Assembly (NCBI GenBank): GCA_964572845.1
Contig: CAZNFX010000004.1
Span: 124,001 to 188,000, forward strand
Length of the DNA: 64,000 nt
Direction: 5' to 3'
Source: Bin55 sp964572845
Lineage (GTDB): Bacteria > Pseudomonadota > Gammaproteobacteria > Pseudomonadales > Azotimanducaceae
A program made the position numbers and the translations under genes. Of this stretch, positions 15,628 through 25,626 are shown piece by piece; positions within the stretch are counted from its first letter, which is position 1; every line of letters starts with the position of its first letter. The notes under the pieces were generated by a model that worked only from the letters and a program-made list of their open reading frames with translations, searched no databases and had not been told where the DNA came from.

Positions 15628-17988
15628 CTACCTCAATTGAGCACCGAATGCAGTTTCCAATTCGGAAATTACCAATTCAATGCACTCATTGGCTTCAGAA
15701 TCCAATAGCGTGCGTGCTGTCTCCTGCAATGTCATGCCAATTGCAACGCTTTTCTTTGCATCGCCGAACTGCTCGCCTCGATACACATCAAACACCGTGA
15801 AATCAGTGAGTCGTTCTCCGAGTACTTCTGCGACTTTGTCTCGTATTTGTGCGATGGTGATGGATTCATCAAGGATCAATGCGAGATCCCGCCGAACCGA
15901 CGGATGTGCACTAATTTCCTTCGATTTACGCTGAAGTGATTCTTTCAACCGTTCTGCAACAAACTCGAATCCAAACACAGGTTCCTCAATATCGAACATT
16001 GCTTGCACATCGAGTTGCACTTGGCCAACGGAACCAACTTCTATGCCATCCACGAAGATGTCGGCCCCGTGCCCTGGTCGAACCCAGTGCTTGTTCGATT
16101 GCCGAAACTCGATTACACCTTGGGGCAAGAGTGCTTCCACATGCCCTTTTACATCGAAGAAATCGACTGGCTCGCGACCATTCGTCCAATTCTCTGGGTG
16201 ACGCACCCCCCACGCTGCGCCGGCTACGCGGTCTTCCTGAATTAACTGGCCCTTGTCAAAATTGAAGCATTGGCCGTATTCGAACACACGAACAAGACTG
16301 TGCTGCCGAGCGCCGTTGTAGGAAACAACATCCAATAGTCCTGGTAGCAGAGAACAGCGCATGACTTCACGATCCGAAGACATTGGATTTTGAAGTATGG
16401 GGATCTCGTCGGAACTTGAGAACATGTCGTTCCTAGATCTGCCGATGAAGCTGTATGTGATAGCTTCGCTGTATCCCATGGAACGCAATCTAGATCGTAG
16501 GTCACTTGCATCGCCTGTTGCGCTCGTCACAGCCAGTAGATTCAAGGGAGTCACAGGCAATCGCATCCCAATGCGATCATAGCCATAGATCCGGCAAACT
16601 TCCTCCACTAAATCCTCTTCAATTTCGATGTCGAACCGGTGAGTGGGAGCTGTGACCGTCCAGTACTCTGCAGGCTCCTCCGGTTCGAATCCTAAGCGTT
16701 CGAATATGCCGTAAACGACATCGTCGGGCAGGTTCTCACCAATGAGCTGATCCAGTCTTTCCTTATGTATGGTGACTCTTTGTCTTGTCGGAACGTGCCT
16801 TGTCGACCGCGCTTCAATTACCGGACCGGCAGATCCACCTGCAATTTCCAATATGAGCGACGTTGCACGCTCCAATGCCGAATCCTGGAGAGCATAGTCG
16901 ACACCGCGCTCGTAGCGTGTTGACGCATCGGTTTGCAATCCGTACTTGCGAGCGGTTCCGGCTATAGCCGTCGGGGAAAAATAAGCACACTCCAACAACA
17001 CACTCTGAGTTGAATCAGAAACGCCACTACTCATACCGCCAATCACGCCGGCAATCGCGACAGGAGCACCACTACTTGCTATAACCAGGACGTCTTCATC
17101 AAGTTCGGCTTCGGTACCGTCGAGAAGTGTCATTTTCTCTTTGGCATTTGCGTATCGAACTACGATCCCGTCGCGTACTTGCTCGAGATCAAACGCATGC
17201 ATGGGTTGGCCAAGCTCAATCATTACATAGTTGAGAATGTCCACAATTGCGTTGATTGAACGAACGCCCGACGCGTGCAGCCGCCTAGCCATCCATAGCG
17301 GCACCTGGGCGTTCACATCGACATCTTCGATGATTTTCCCCAAATAAACCGGGCAACCCTCATGTGCCTCAAGATCTATAGAGAGCTTTACATTGGTCGC
17401 GATTGCCGACGGCTCTATTGTTGGCGTATTCACCTGCATTTCATTGATTACTGCCAATTCACGTGCGACGCCGCGAATCGAAAAGCAATCACCGCGGTTG
17501 GGAGTCAGGTCTAATTCAATGCAGTTGTCAGGGAGCTCTAGTGATTCGGCAACTTGTGCCCCGACATCAACGTTAGGGTCAAGTTCCAGTATTCCAATAT
17601 GATCCTCGTCGACTCCAAGCTCCGCACTGCTGCACAACATACCTTCTGAGGCGACGCCTTTTATGGACACTGTCGCTACCTGTCGATTTCCCGGCAATAC
17701 TGCTCCCACCTTTGCATACGCGCTTTTCAAGCCTTGACGTACATTGGGAGCTCCACAAACGACCGTGAACTCGCCATCGCCCGTTGCAACCTTGCAAACC
17801 GTCAACCGTTCCGAATTGGGATGCTTGTCAACCGACGCCACCTCCCCGACAACTACATTGCTGAATTTGGGCTCGATCACGTCGACAGAATCTACTTCTA
17901 GGCCTGCGTTAGTCAACTGATCGCACAACCGATCAATTGGCACATCAGGATTCACCCATTCGCGCAACCATTTTTCGCTTACTCGCAT
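15628..17988 (-). CDS. pheT: phenylalanine-tRNA ligase beta subunit
   Basis: A 786-residue protein beginning MRVSEKWLREWV, the standard PheT start. Domains in order: the OB-fold tRNA-binding module (about residues 40-150), the B3/B4 editing domain, the B5 domain with TRYERGVD and the helical core, and the C-terminal FDX-ACB anticodon-binding domain (SAHPSVRRDLALIL onward, about residue 695 to the end). With PheS it forms the alpha2-beta2 enzyme that charges tRNA-Phe and removes mischarged Tyr. It starts 8 bases after the pheS stop. Length is normal. Confidence 0.97.
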   Translation of the reverse strand: MRVSEKWLREWVNPDVPIDRLCDQLTNAGLEVDSVDVIEPKFSNVVVGEVASVDKHPNSERLTVCKVATGDGEFTVVCGAPNVRQGLKSAYAKVGAVLPGNRQVATVSIKGVASEGMLCSSAELGVDEDHIGILELDPNVDVGAQVAESLELPDNCIELDLTPNRGDCFSIRGVARELAVINEMQVNTPTIEPSAIATNVKLSIDLEAHEGCPVYLGKIIEDVDVNAQVPLWMARRLHASGVRSINAIVDILNYVMIELGQPMHAFDLEQVRDGIVVRYANAKEKMTLLDGTEAELDEDVLVIASSGAPVAIAGVIGGMSSGVSDSTQSVLLECAYFSPTAIAGTARKYGLQTDASTRYERGVDYALQDSALERATSLILEIAGGSAGPVIEARSTRHVPTRQRVTIHKERLDQLIGENLPDDVVYGIFERLGFEPEEPAEYWTVTAPTHRFDIEIEEDLVEEVCRIYGYDRIGMRLPVTPLNLLAVTSATGDASDLRSRLRSMGYSEAITYSFIGRSRNDMFSSSDEIPILQNPMSSDREVMRCSLLPGLLDVVSYNGARQHSLVRVFEYGQCFNFDKGQLIQEDRVAGAAWGVRHPENWTNGREPVDFFDVKGHVEALLPQGVIEFRQSNKHWVRPGHGADIFVDGIEVGSVGQVQLDVQAMFDIEEPVFGFEFVAERLKESLQRKSKEISAHPSVRRDLALILDESITIAQIRDKVAEVLGERLTDFTVFDVYRGEQFGDAKKSVAIGMTLQETARTLLDSEANECIELVISELETAFGAQLR

Positions 17989-17996
17989 GACAATCT

Positions 17997-18971
17997 CTAA
18001 CCGAATTGCCTCAGAAAGCGAAGGTCGTTGTCAAAGAGAACACGCAGGTCCGAGACACCAAACTTGACCATTGCAAGCCGGTCAACTCCAAACCCAAACG
18101 CAAAGCCGCTATATCGTCTAGGATCAATGCCTGACATGCTCAGCACTTTGGGGTGAACGACTCCACAACCCAGGACTTCACTCCACCCTTCTTCGCCCAT
18201 AACGTCGACTTCCGCCGACGGTTCAGTAAATGGAAAGTAGGACGGTCGAAAACGCAATTCGACCTCACGTTCAAAGAATGCTTGGACGAAACTGGTGACT
18301 GTGCCTTTGAGGTCGGCAAAGCTAATTCCTTCATCCACCACTAATCCCTCGACCTGATGAAACATGGGTGTATGAGTTCTATCGAAGTCGCGGCGATATA
18401 CCCGACCCGGGCAAATAATCCTAATCGGTGGACTCTGCGCTTCCATTGTTCGCACTTGAACGGGAGACGTGTGCGTACGCAGCACTCGTCCATCCGCAAG
18501 ATAGAACGTGTCGTGCATTGCACGGGCAGGATGGTCTTTGGGAATGTTGAGCGCTTCGAAGTTGTGGTAGTCGTCTTCTATTTCGGGGCCATACACCACG
18601 TCGTAGCCCGCACGTACAAAGATTTCCTCAATAGCCGAAAACGTCTGTGTCACGGGGTGAAGGCTGCCAGGGTTACTAACACGACCAGGCAGCGTTACAT
18701 CGATGCTGTCTTGATCGGCCTCGGATCTTGCCGCTTTATCCAGTTCGCCGCGTCTGTTTGAAATCGCGTCTTCAATTGAGCGCTTTGCCTCGTTGATTTC
18801 TTTGCCTACCAACGGACGCTGTTCTTTGGGCATTTCCTTGAGCGAGCGCAAGAGTTCGGTCATAGCTCCCTTACGCCCCAAAAATGCCACTCGCGCCTGC
18901 TCGAGCTGAGCCTGACTCGCCGCATTGGCAATGTCCGATAGAGCCCGATTCCTAACTTCCGCAATGTTCAT
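17997..18971 (-). CDS. pheS: phenylalanine-tRNA ligase alpha subunit
   Basis: A 324-residue class II aminoacyl-tRNA synthetase catalytic subunit. The N-terminal coiled coil (residues 1-90, with LGRKGAMTELLRSL) is followed by the catalytic core with HPVTQTFSAIEEIF (motif 1), GRVYRRDFDRTHTPMFHQVEGL (motif 2) and FAFGFGVDRLAMVKFG (motif 3). It makes phenylalanyl-adenylate and transfers Phe to tRNA. The 107-base gap to rplT is where E. coli carries pheM and its attenuator; I see no Phe-rich leader peptide with a terminator here, so attenuation is not supported. Confidence 0.97.
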   Translation of the reverse strand: MNIAEVRNRALSDIANAASQAQLEQARVAFLGRKGAMTELLRSLKEMPKEQRPLVGKEINEAKRSIEDAISNRRGELDKAARSEADQDSIDVTLPGRVSNPGSLHPVTQTFSAIEEIFVRAGYDVVYGPEIEDDYHNFEALNIPKDHPARAMHDTFYLADGRVLRTHTSPVQVRTMEAQSPPIRIICPGRVYRRDFDRTHTPMFHQVEGLVVDEGISFADLKGTVTSFVQAFFEREVELRFRPSYFPFTEPSAEVDVMGEEGWSEVLGCGVVHPKVLSMSGIDPRRYSGFAFGFGVDRLAMVKFGVSDLRVLFDNDLRFLRQFG

Positions 18972-19078
18972 GCAGGACTATCCAATCATTCCAAGGCTTG
19001 TAGGAATAGACTGCAATACTAGCAAGGCACGATTCATCATTCGCGAACAAACGAAACAATTGCAAACGCTGGGGAGGC

Positions 19079-19438
19079 CTAGGAGGCCAGTGCGTTCTTT
19101 GCTTCGTTCACCAGATTAGTAAAGGCTGCTGCTTCGTTGACAGCAAGATCGGCAAGCATTTTGCGGTCAATGTCGATGGATGCTTTCTTGAGTCCATTCA
19201 TCAGCCGGCTGTAGGTCATGCCATTTTGTCGGGCTGCAGCGTTGATTCGCATAATCCATAGAGAGCGGAATTGTCGCTTTCGCTGACGTCGATCTCGGTA
19301 GGCGTATTGCCCGGCTTTGATGACAGCCTGCTTGGCGACCTTGAAAGTGCGGCTCCGGGCACCGTAGTAGCCTTTTGCTTGTCTCAGAACCTTCTTTCGA
19401 CGAGCACGTGAAGCTACGCTGTTTTTCGCTCTTGGCAC
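19079..19438 (-). CDS. rplT: 50S ribosomal protein L20
   Basis: A 119-residue L20 protein: PRAKNSVASRARRKKVL at the extended N-terminus that enters 23S rRNA, then YRDRRQRKRQFRSLWIMRINAA and the C-terminal globular part. The start codon is GTG. It follows rpmI by 15 bases. In E. coli L20 represses rpmI-rplT translation through an mRNA pseudoknot; whether that operates here cannot be judged by eye. Confidence 0.98.
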   Translation of the reverse strand: MPRAKNSVASRARRKKVLRQAKGYYGARSRTFKVAKQAVIKAGQYAYRDRRQRKRQFRSLWIMRINAAARQNGMTYSRLMNGLKKASIDIDRKMLADLAVNEAAAFTNLVNEAKNALAS

Positions 19439-19453
19439 TGGATTTCCTTGTGT

Positions 19454-19654
19454 CTATCGTGCGTCGTAAGGCAACAACGTGTCAAGCTTTGCCGTGTCTG
19501 CAGGCGACACGTCCTTGAATCCGCGCAATTGACGTTTACGTTGCTGCGACTTCTTGGTCTGCAAGTGATTCTTGCCGGTTCGTTTGTGTTTGTATCCCGT
19601 AGAGGTTCGGCGAAAACGCTTGGCCGCTCCGCGATGTGTCTTAAGTTTTGGCAT
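19454..19654 (-). CDS. rpmI: 50S ribosomal protein L35
   Basis: A 66-residue, very basic protein with the L35 pattern: MPKLKTHRGAAKRFRRT at the start and KSQQRKRQLRGF in the middle. Its ATG lies 14 bases inside the 3' end of infC, so the two are translationally coupled, unlike the small gap usual in E. coli. Confidence 0.98.
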   Translation of the reverse strand: MPKLKTHRGAAKRFRRTSTGYKHKRTGKNHLQTKKSQQRKRQLRGFKDVSPADTAKLDTLLPYDAR

Positions 19655-20210
19655 TTGTCTGCTGTGCTTTGCCTTTCTTGCTCAGTGGTGCAAGAATCAT
19701 GACCATTTGTCTTCCTTCTACCTTGGGTCGCATCTCAACCGTAGCGATTTGCTCCAAGTCCTTCTCTAGCTTGTCCAACATTTCCATTCCGATCTCCGGG
19801 TGGAGCACCTCCCGCCCCCTGAACTTAAGCGTTATCTTCGCTTTATCACCATCCGCAAGGAATCTCTCTACGGATCGCATCTTAATGTTGTAGTCGCCCT
19901 CTCGCGTATTGGGTCTCAGCCATATTTCCTTGAGTTGCGTACCCTTCTGGCGCTTCTTGTTGGCATTGATCTGCTTCTTGCGCTCAAAAGCGTGTTTGCT
20001 GTAGTCAAGGATTTTTACAACGGGTGGGTTCGCATTGGGTGCAATCAACACCAAATCTAGGCCGTCGCTCCGCGCTTCTTCGAGAGCGCGGGATCGTGGG
20101 ATCACTCCCACCTGATTTCCTTCCTTATCTATGAGACGCACCTGAAGTGCGTCTATTTCCTCGTTTAGTGCCGGACGTTGAGAGCGGGAACCCGCCGATG
20201 CCTTGCTAAT
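19641..20210 (-). CDS. infC: translation initiation factor IF-3, AUU start
   Basis: IF-3 of 189 residues if read from an ATT codon at 20210. From the first GTG (20141) the protein would be only 166 residues and would lack the conserved N-terminal part. In frame upstream of that GTG lie 23 codons reading SKASAGSRSQRPALNEEIDALQ, and the segment RPALNEEIDALQVRLIDKEG matches the family start (RxNxEIRxxEVRLIDxxG). No ATG, GTG or TTG lies between ATT and 20141, and AGGAG sits five bases before ATT. The AUU start is the known device by which IF-3 represses its own translation. The C-terminal domain includes KDLEQIATVEMRPKVEGRQM. IF-3 binds the 30S subunit and proofreads the start site. Confidence 0.93.
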   Translation of the reverse strand: MSKASAGSRSQRPALNEEIDALQVRLIDKEGNQVGVIPRSRALEEARSDGLDLVLIAPNANPPVVKILDYSKHAFERKKQINANKKRQKGTQLKEIWLRPNTREGDYNIKMRSVERFLADGDKAKITLKFRGREVLHPEIGMEMLDKLEKDLEQIATVEMRPKVEGRQMVMILAPLSKKGKAQQTNAKT

Positions 20211-20220
20211 ACCTTCTCCT
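20208..20220 (-). promoter_or_regulatory. Shine-Dalgarno and AUU start of infC
   Basis: On the minus strand AGGAG (20216-20220) is followed by five bases and then ATT (20208-20210). This strong site in front of a rare start codon is the sign of IF-3 autoregulation known from E. coli and relatives. Confidence 0.8.
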
Positions 20221-20529
20221 CATAGCTGTAAGTTTGGCTCGAACATCCATTAATCAATATCGAATAATCTGCAACAAAAATCTGTGCTAGAGGGCTTTGT
20301 GTCATACACATCTCGATATAGATCAATTTCAGTCGCATAAATTTTACTATATGCAGGATTGTCGCGGCGTCGGCCACGACCCGTGCAATGACCGGCTTCT
20401 ACTCAACCGTCGGTTGTAGTCGGGTTTCAAATTGAACTTGAACATGTGATCACAAATTCAACGCCCAGCACCCTTGCCAAAGCACAATCTCCCGACCTCA
20501 AGGTCGATGAAGTACCATAGATGAACCGT
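20221..20529. other. infC upstream region, thrS absent
   Basis: Between tRNA-Val and infC there are about 310 AT-rich bases that must hold the operon promoter; I cannot fix its -10 and -35. Bases 20404-20416 (CAACCG, one base, CGGTTG) form a 13-base palindromic site about 190 bases upstream of the infC start that could be an operator. thrS, which precedes infC in many gammaproteobacteria, is not here. The 70-codon minus frame over infC's leader has no protein features. Confidence 0.4.
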
Positions 20530-20606
20530 AGGCGCGTAGCTCAGTTGGCTAGAGCATCACCTTGACATGGTGGGGGTCGTTGGTTCAAGTCCAATCGCGC
20601 CTACCA
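20530..20606 (+). tRNA. tRNA-Val(GAC)
   Basis: A complete 77-base tRNA with encoded CCA. The acceptor stem pairs AGGCGCG with CGCGCCT, the D arm is GCTCAGTTGGCTAGAGC, the anticodon stem TCACC/GGTGG encloses TTGACAT with anticodon GAC, the variable loop is GGGTC, and the T arm is GTTGGTTCAAGTCCAAT. It converges on uvrB with 21 bases between them. Confidence 0.96.
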
Positions 20607-20627
20607 TCCACACCAACGCGCAATCCA

Positions 20628-22646
<2,019 letters not shown>

Positions 22647-22684
22647 GGTTATTAGTTAGGTCTCAGTTGAGGGGTTGGGTTGGA

Positions 22685-24235
22685 TTAGATTATTCGGGAG
22701 TTGTGCTTTCCCCAGTAGCGATCACGCAACAGTCGCTTGTAGAGCTTTCCCGTCGGCAATCTGGGCATTTCCTCTATGAAGTCAATGGATTTTGGGACCA
22801 TGAAGTGGGCTATTTTCTCACGTCCGAACTCGATCAACTCCGCTTCAGTCTCAGGTCCAGAAGCTACACCGTCGTTTAGCTGCACCACCGCTTTAACCTC
22901 TTCGCCGAAATCTTCGTTCGGAACTCCAAACACGGCTACATCCAATACCTTTGGATGAAGAATGTAGGCGTTTTCGATCTCCTGAGGGTAGATGTTCACT
23001 CCACCGGAAACGATCATGAAGCTCTTTCGATCCGTCAGGTACAGGTACCCATCTTCGTCCAAATATCCAACGTCTCCCAGAGCCGTCCAATTGTTGTACA
23101 CGGGGTGGTGAGCCTCCTGCGTCTTTTCCGGGGCGTTGTGATAGCGGTAGCCTACTTTCTCCTGTTCAAAGTAAACAATTCCGGGTTCGCGCGGACGCAG
23201 TTCATTACCCTCCTCGTCGCAAATGTGAATCGTTCCCGAAGCAGTCTTTCCCACAGAACCAGGATGCTCTAACCACTCGAGGCTTCCAATGCGTGTAGAG
23301 CCGTTCCCTTCGGTCCCCGCATAGTATTCGTCCAGTATTGGTCCCCACCATTCGATCATCTTGCGTTTGACGTCCACAGGACAGGGAGCGGCGGCATGTA
23401 TGGCACATCGATGGCTGGACAAGTCGTAGCGTTGTCTACTTTCGTCGGGAAGCTTCAGCATACGCACAAACATTGTGGGCACCCACTGACTATGAGTAAC
23501 TTGGTATTGTTCGATGTACTTCAACGACTCCTCTGCATCAAAGCGAGGCATGACAACTACTGTTCCGCCCAGGCGAAGAATTGAATTCGTAAATCCAAAA
23601 GGCGCGGCGTGGTAGAGAGGTGCCGGAGACAAATAGATGGAGTCGTGATTGAATCCGTAAGGTGGGCTTGGCTCTCCCGACGGCGGCGGCAATTGGGTTA
23701 CCTGGTAGTCGGGTAAGTCTCTAACAATCCCCTTGGGTCGTCCAGTGGTTCCCGAGCTATAGAGCATTGATCCGCCGACCCACTGCTCTTTCAAGGGTTC
23801 TGCGTCGTACGTCGAGAGTATTTCTGCATAGGATTTCCAGCCGTCGAGCTGGGATGTAAGAAGGACCCGAATCGGACATCTTTCAATGTATGGAGAAAGT
23901 TCGCTCACTACGTGACTCAGCGCACCGCTGGCAAAAATTGCCTTGCTTTGGCTGTCATTTACCAGATAGGAAACTTCGTCAACTGTGAGATACCGATTGA
24001 TCGTCGTTATGTAGAGACCGGACCGAAATGCCGCCCAAGCGACTTCAAAGTACTCCAAGATATTGTCTGCGAAGAGCGAAATGTGATCCCCACGGCGAAG
24101 ACCAAGGTCGTACAAGTACCGTGCAATCTGGTTGGAGTGTGCATCGAGCTCACCATAGGTCAGTACCTCGCCTGAGTTTGCAAGCAAAGCGGCCGTTTTA
24201 TTGGGAGTTCTTTCAGCGTGGTATCCGGGATACAT
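22685..24235 (-). CDS. acyl-CoA synthetase (AMP-dependent ligase)
   Basis: A 516-residue ANL-superfamily ligase. Motifs in order: YSSGTTGRPKGI (P-loop-like A3), YYAGTEGNGSTRIG (A5), TALGDVGYLDEDGYLYLTDR (A7-A8 with the adenylate-contacting Asp and the hinge), VSGGVNIYPQEIE, and PTGKLYKRLLRD with the A10 catalytic Lys. It should activate a carboxylic acid to an acyl-adenylate and then an acyl-CoA; overall form suits fatty or other medium-sized acids. The neighbour uvrB is unrelated. A CoA-transferase lies about 5 kb away, suggesting that CoA-dependent catabolism is general in this genome. Start ATG; no signal peptide. Confidence 0.9.
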   Translation of the reverse strand: MYPGYHAERTPNKTAALLANSGEVLTYGELDAHSNQIARYLYDLGLRRGDHISLFADNILEYFEVAWAAFRSGLYITTINRYLTVDEVSYLVNDSQSKAIFASGALSHVVSELSPYIERCPIRVLLTSQLDGWKSYAEILSTYDAEPLKEQWVGGSMLYSSGTTGRPKGIVRDLPDYQVTQLPPPSGEPSPPYGFNHDSIYLSPAPLYHAAPFGFTNSILRLGGTVVVMPRFDAEESLKYIEQYQVTHSQWVPTMFVRMLKLPDESRQRYDLSSHRCAIHAAAPCPVDVKRKMIEWWGPILDEYYAGTEGNGSTRIGSLEWLEHPGSVGKTASGTIHICDEEGNELRPREPGIVYFEQEKVGYRYHNAPEKTQEAHHPVYNNWTALGDVGYLDEDGYLYLTDRKSFMIVSGGVNIYPQEIENAYILHPKVLDVAVFGVPNEDFGEEVKAVVQLNDGVASGPETEAELIEFGREKIAHFMVPKSIDFIEEMPRLPTGKLYKRLLRDRYWGKHNSRII

Positions 24236-24441
24236 AGTGTTTGCGCTCAGCTTGAACTGACCTTTCGTCTACTCTGTGAGCCTGCGGGCATGTGGCAAAC
24301 CCTTTTTCCTGTAATTGCAAATAAGTAATCGGACAACCGGTGCAAAGAGTAACGCAATGGGGCCGTTGGCCTTCTGGAACCGCAAAAAAGACGAACGGGA
24401 TGCATACCATAGTGAATACGACATTATGTGAGAGCCATGCA

Positions 24442-25347
24442 ATGGGTACGACGTTGGTAGTAGCGCCCACAGACTCCAACTGGTTCGATTTCCTAAAGTA
24501 CAACCAAGTCTACGACGAGGTCAATTTTTGGCGTCCCTCAGCTAAGGCGTTCAAAGCACTTTCGCCTGGCGGATTGTTCTTGTTCAAGTCGAAACGAGGT
24601 AGCCGAGGAATTGTCGGCGGGGGTTGGTTCTCGGCCTATCGCAGAATGGAGTGCTTCTTGGCATGGGAGGTGTTCGGATTTGGCAATGGAGCCGCATCGG
24701 AAGCCGATATGTTGGCTCAAATCAGTTCCTATCGCAAATTTACCGGCCCTAACACAAAGATCGGCTGTGTTGTCTTGAACTTCCCTTTCTTCTTCGAGGA
24801 CGAACCGATCGATGTGCCTGGTTGGTCTCGTGGAATCCAGCAATACAAGAAATACAACACCGACGATGCCGACGGACGCTTTATTTGGGACGCGGTTGTG
24901 CAGCGATTGCAGAGCTACCAATTGAGTGAGAGTGTTGGCGAAGTCGTTCGCTTTGGCAGACCACAGCTAGTTCGACCCAGAGTGGGTCAAGCAATCTTTC
25001 GCCACGACATAGTTGAAACCTACAATCGGCGTTGCGCACTGACGCGCGAACGTACCTTGCCCGTATTAGAAGCGGCACACATAAAGCCGTATGCAAAAGG
25101 AGGCGAACATACGACGTCCAATGGCTTGTTGTTACGTCGTGATATCCACCGATTGTTTGATCTTGGCTACGTGACCATCGACCCCAAATTGAAGATGGTA
25201 GTTAGCAAACGCATAAAAGAGGAATACGAAAACGGACGTGACTACTATCGTCTTGAGGGTAAGGAATTGTGGATTCCCCACGCCGTTGAACGTCAACCTT
25301 CATTGGACGCGCTGGAATGGCATAACGAAAATTGCTATCTAGGCTAG
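24442..25347 (+). CDS. HNH endonuclease with N-terminal reader-like domain
   Basis: A 301-residue protein. The C-terminal third is an HNH nuclease: Cys-Ala-Leu-Thr near RRCALT, then AAHIKPYAKGG, TSNGLLLRRDIHRLFD, carrying the HNH catalytic and metal residues. The N-terminal 190 residues (YDEVNFWRPS, FKALSPGGLFLFK, IVGGGWF, LAWEVFGFGNGA) form a conserved block found with many such HNH proteins annotated as putative restriction enzymes; it resembles a PUA/EVE-like base-reader, which is inference. I take ATG 24442 rather than GTG 24340, because the extra 34 codons are not family-like. It could act on modified or foreign DNA. No methyltransferase gene is adjacent. Confidence 0.85.
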   Translation: MGTTLVVAPTDSNWFDFLKYNQVYDEVNFWRPSAKAFKALSPGGLFLFKSKRGSRGIVGGGWFSAYRRMECFLAWEVFGFGNGAASEADMLAQISSYRKFTGPNTKIGCVVLNFPFFFEDEPIDVPGWSRGIQQYKKYNTDDADGRFIWDAVVQRLQSYQLSESVGEVVRFGRPQLVRPRVGQAIFRHDIVETYNRRCALTRERTLPVLEAAHIKPYAKGGEHTTSNGLLLRRDIHRLFDLGYVTIDPKLKMVVSKRIKEEYENGRDYYRLEGKELWIPHAVERQPSLDALEWHNENCYLG

Positions 25348-25626
25348 TTGGGGGTTAAACCAATCCTGCCAAGATTGCAGGCGATTCAGTTTGAATAGCA
25401 ATAGCTCGTAAGCCAGAACAAGCCTCCTTGATCTCGCCCAATGTAAGAATAAAGTACTTGATCCCTTCGAAAACCAGTGATTGACCTCCCTACTTAGCGA
25501 GACGCGGGGGAGCCAAATCCCAGGTTCAAGGCACTCCGAGAATGTTCCGAATGGAGAACTTTCCAAACACCAATCTATCGCATATTCTGTGCTAAATTGG
25601 CCAGGGTTCCAGACGCAGTATCACTC

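Noticed and set aside
18972..19078. Possible pheM-type attenuator between rplT and pheS
   Set aside because: No Phe-rich short frame with a ribosome-binding site and no terminator hairpin with a T-tract was found; only a 5-base stem (ATTCC/GGAAT) is present.
20165..20377. 70-codon minus frame overlapping the infC leader
   Set aside because: It overlaps the infC ribosome-binding site in another frame and shows no family feature.
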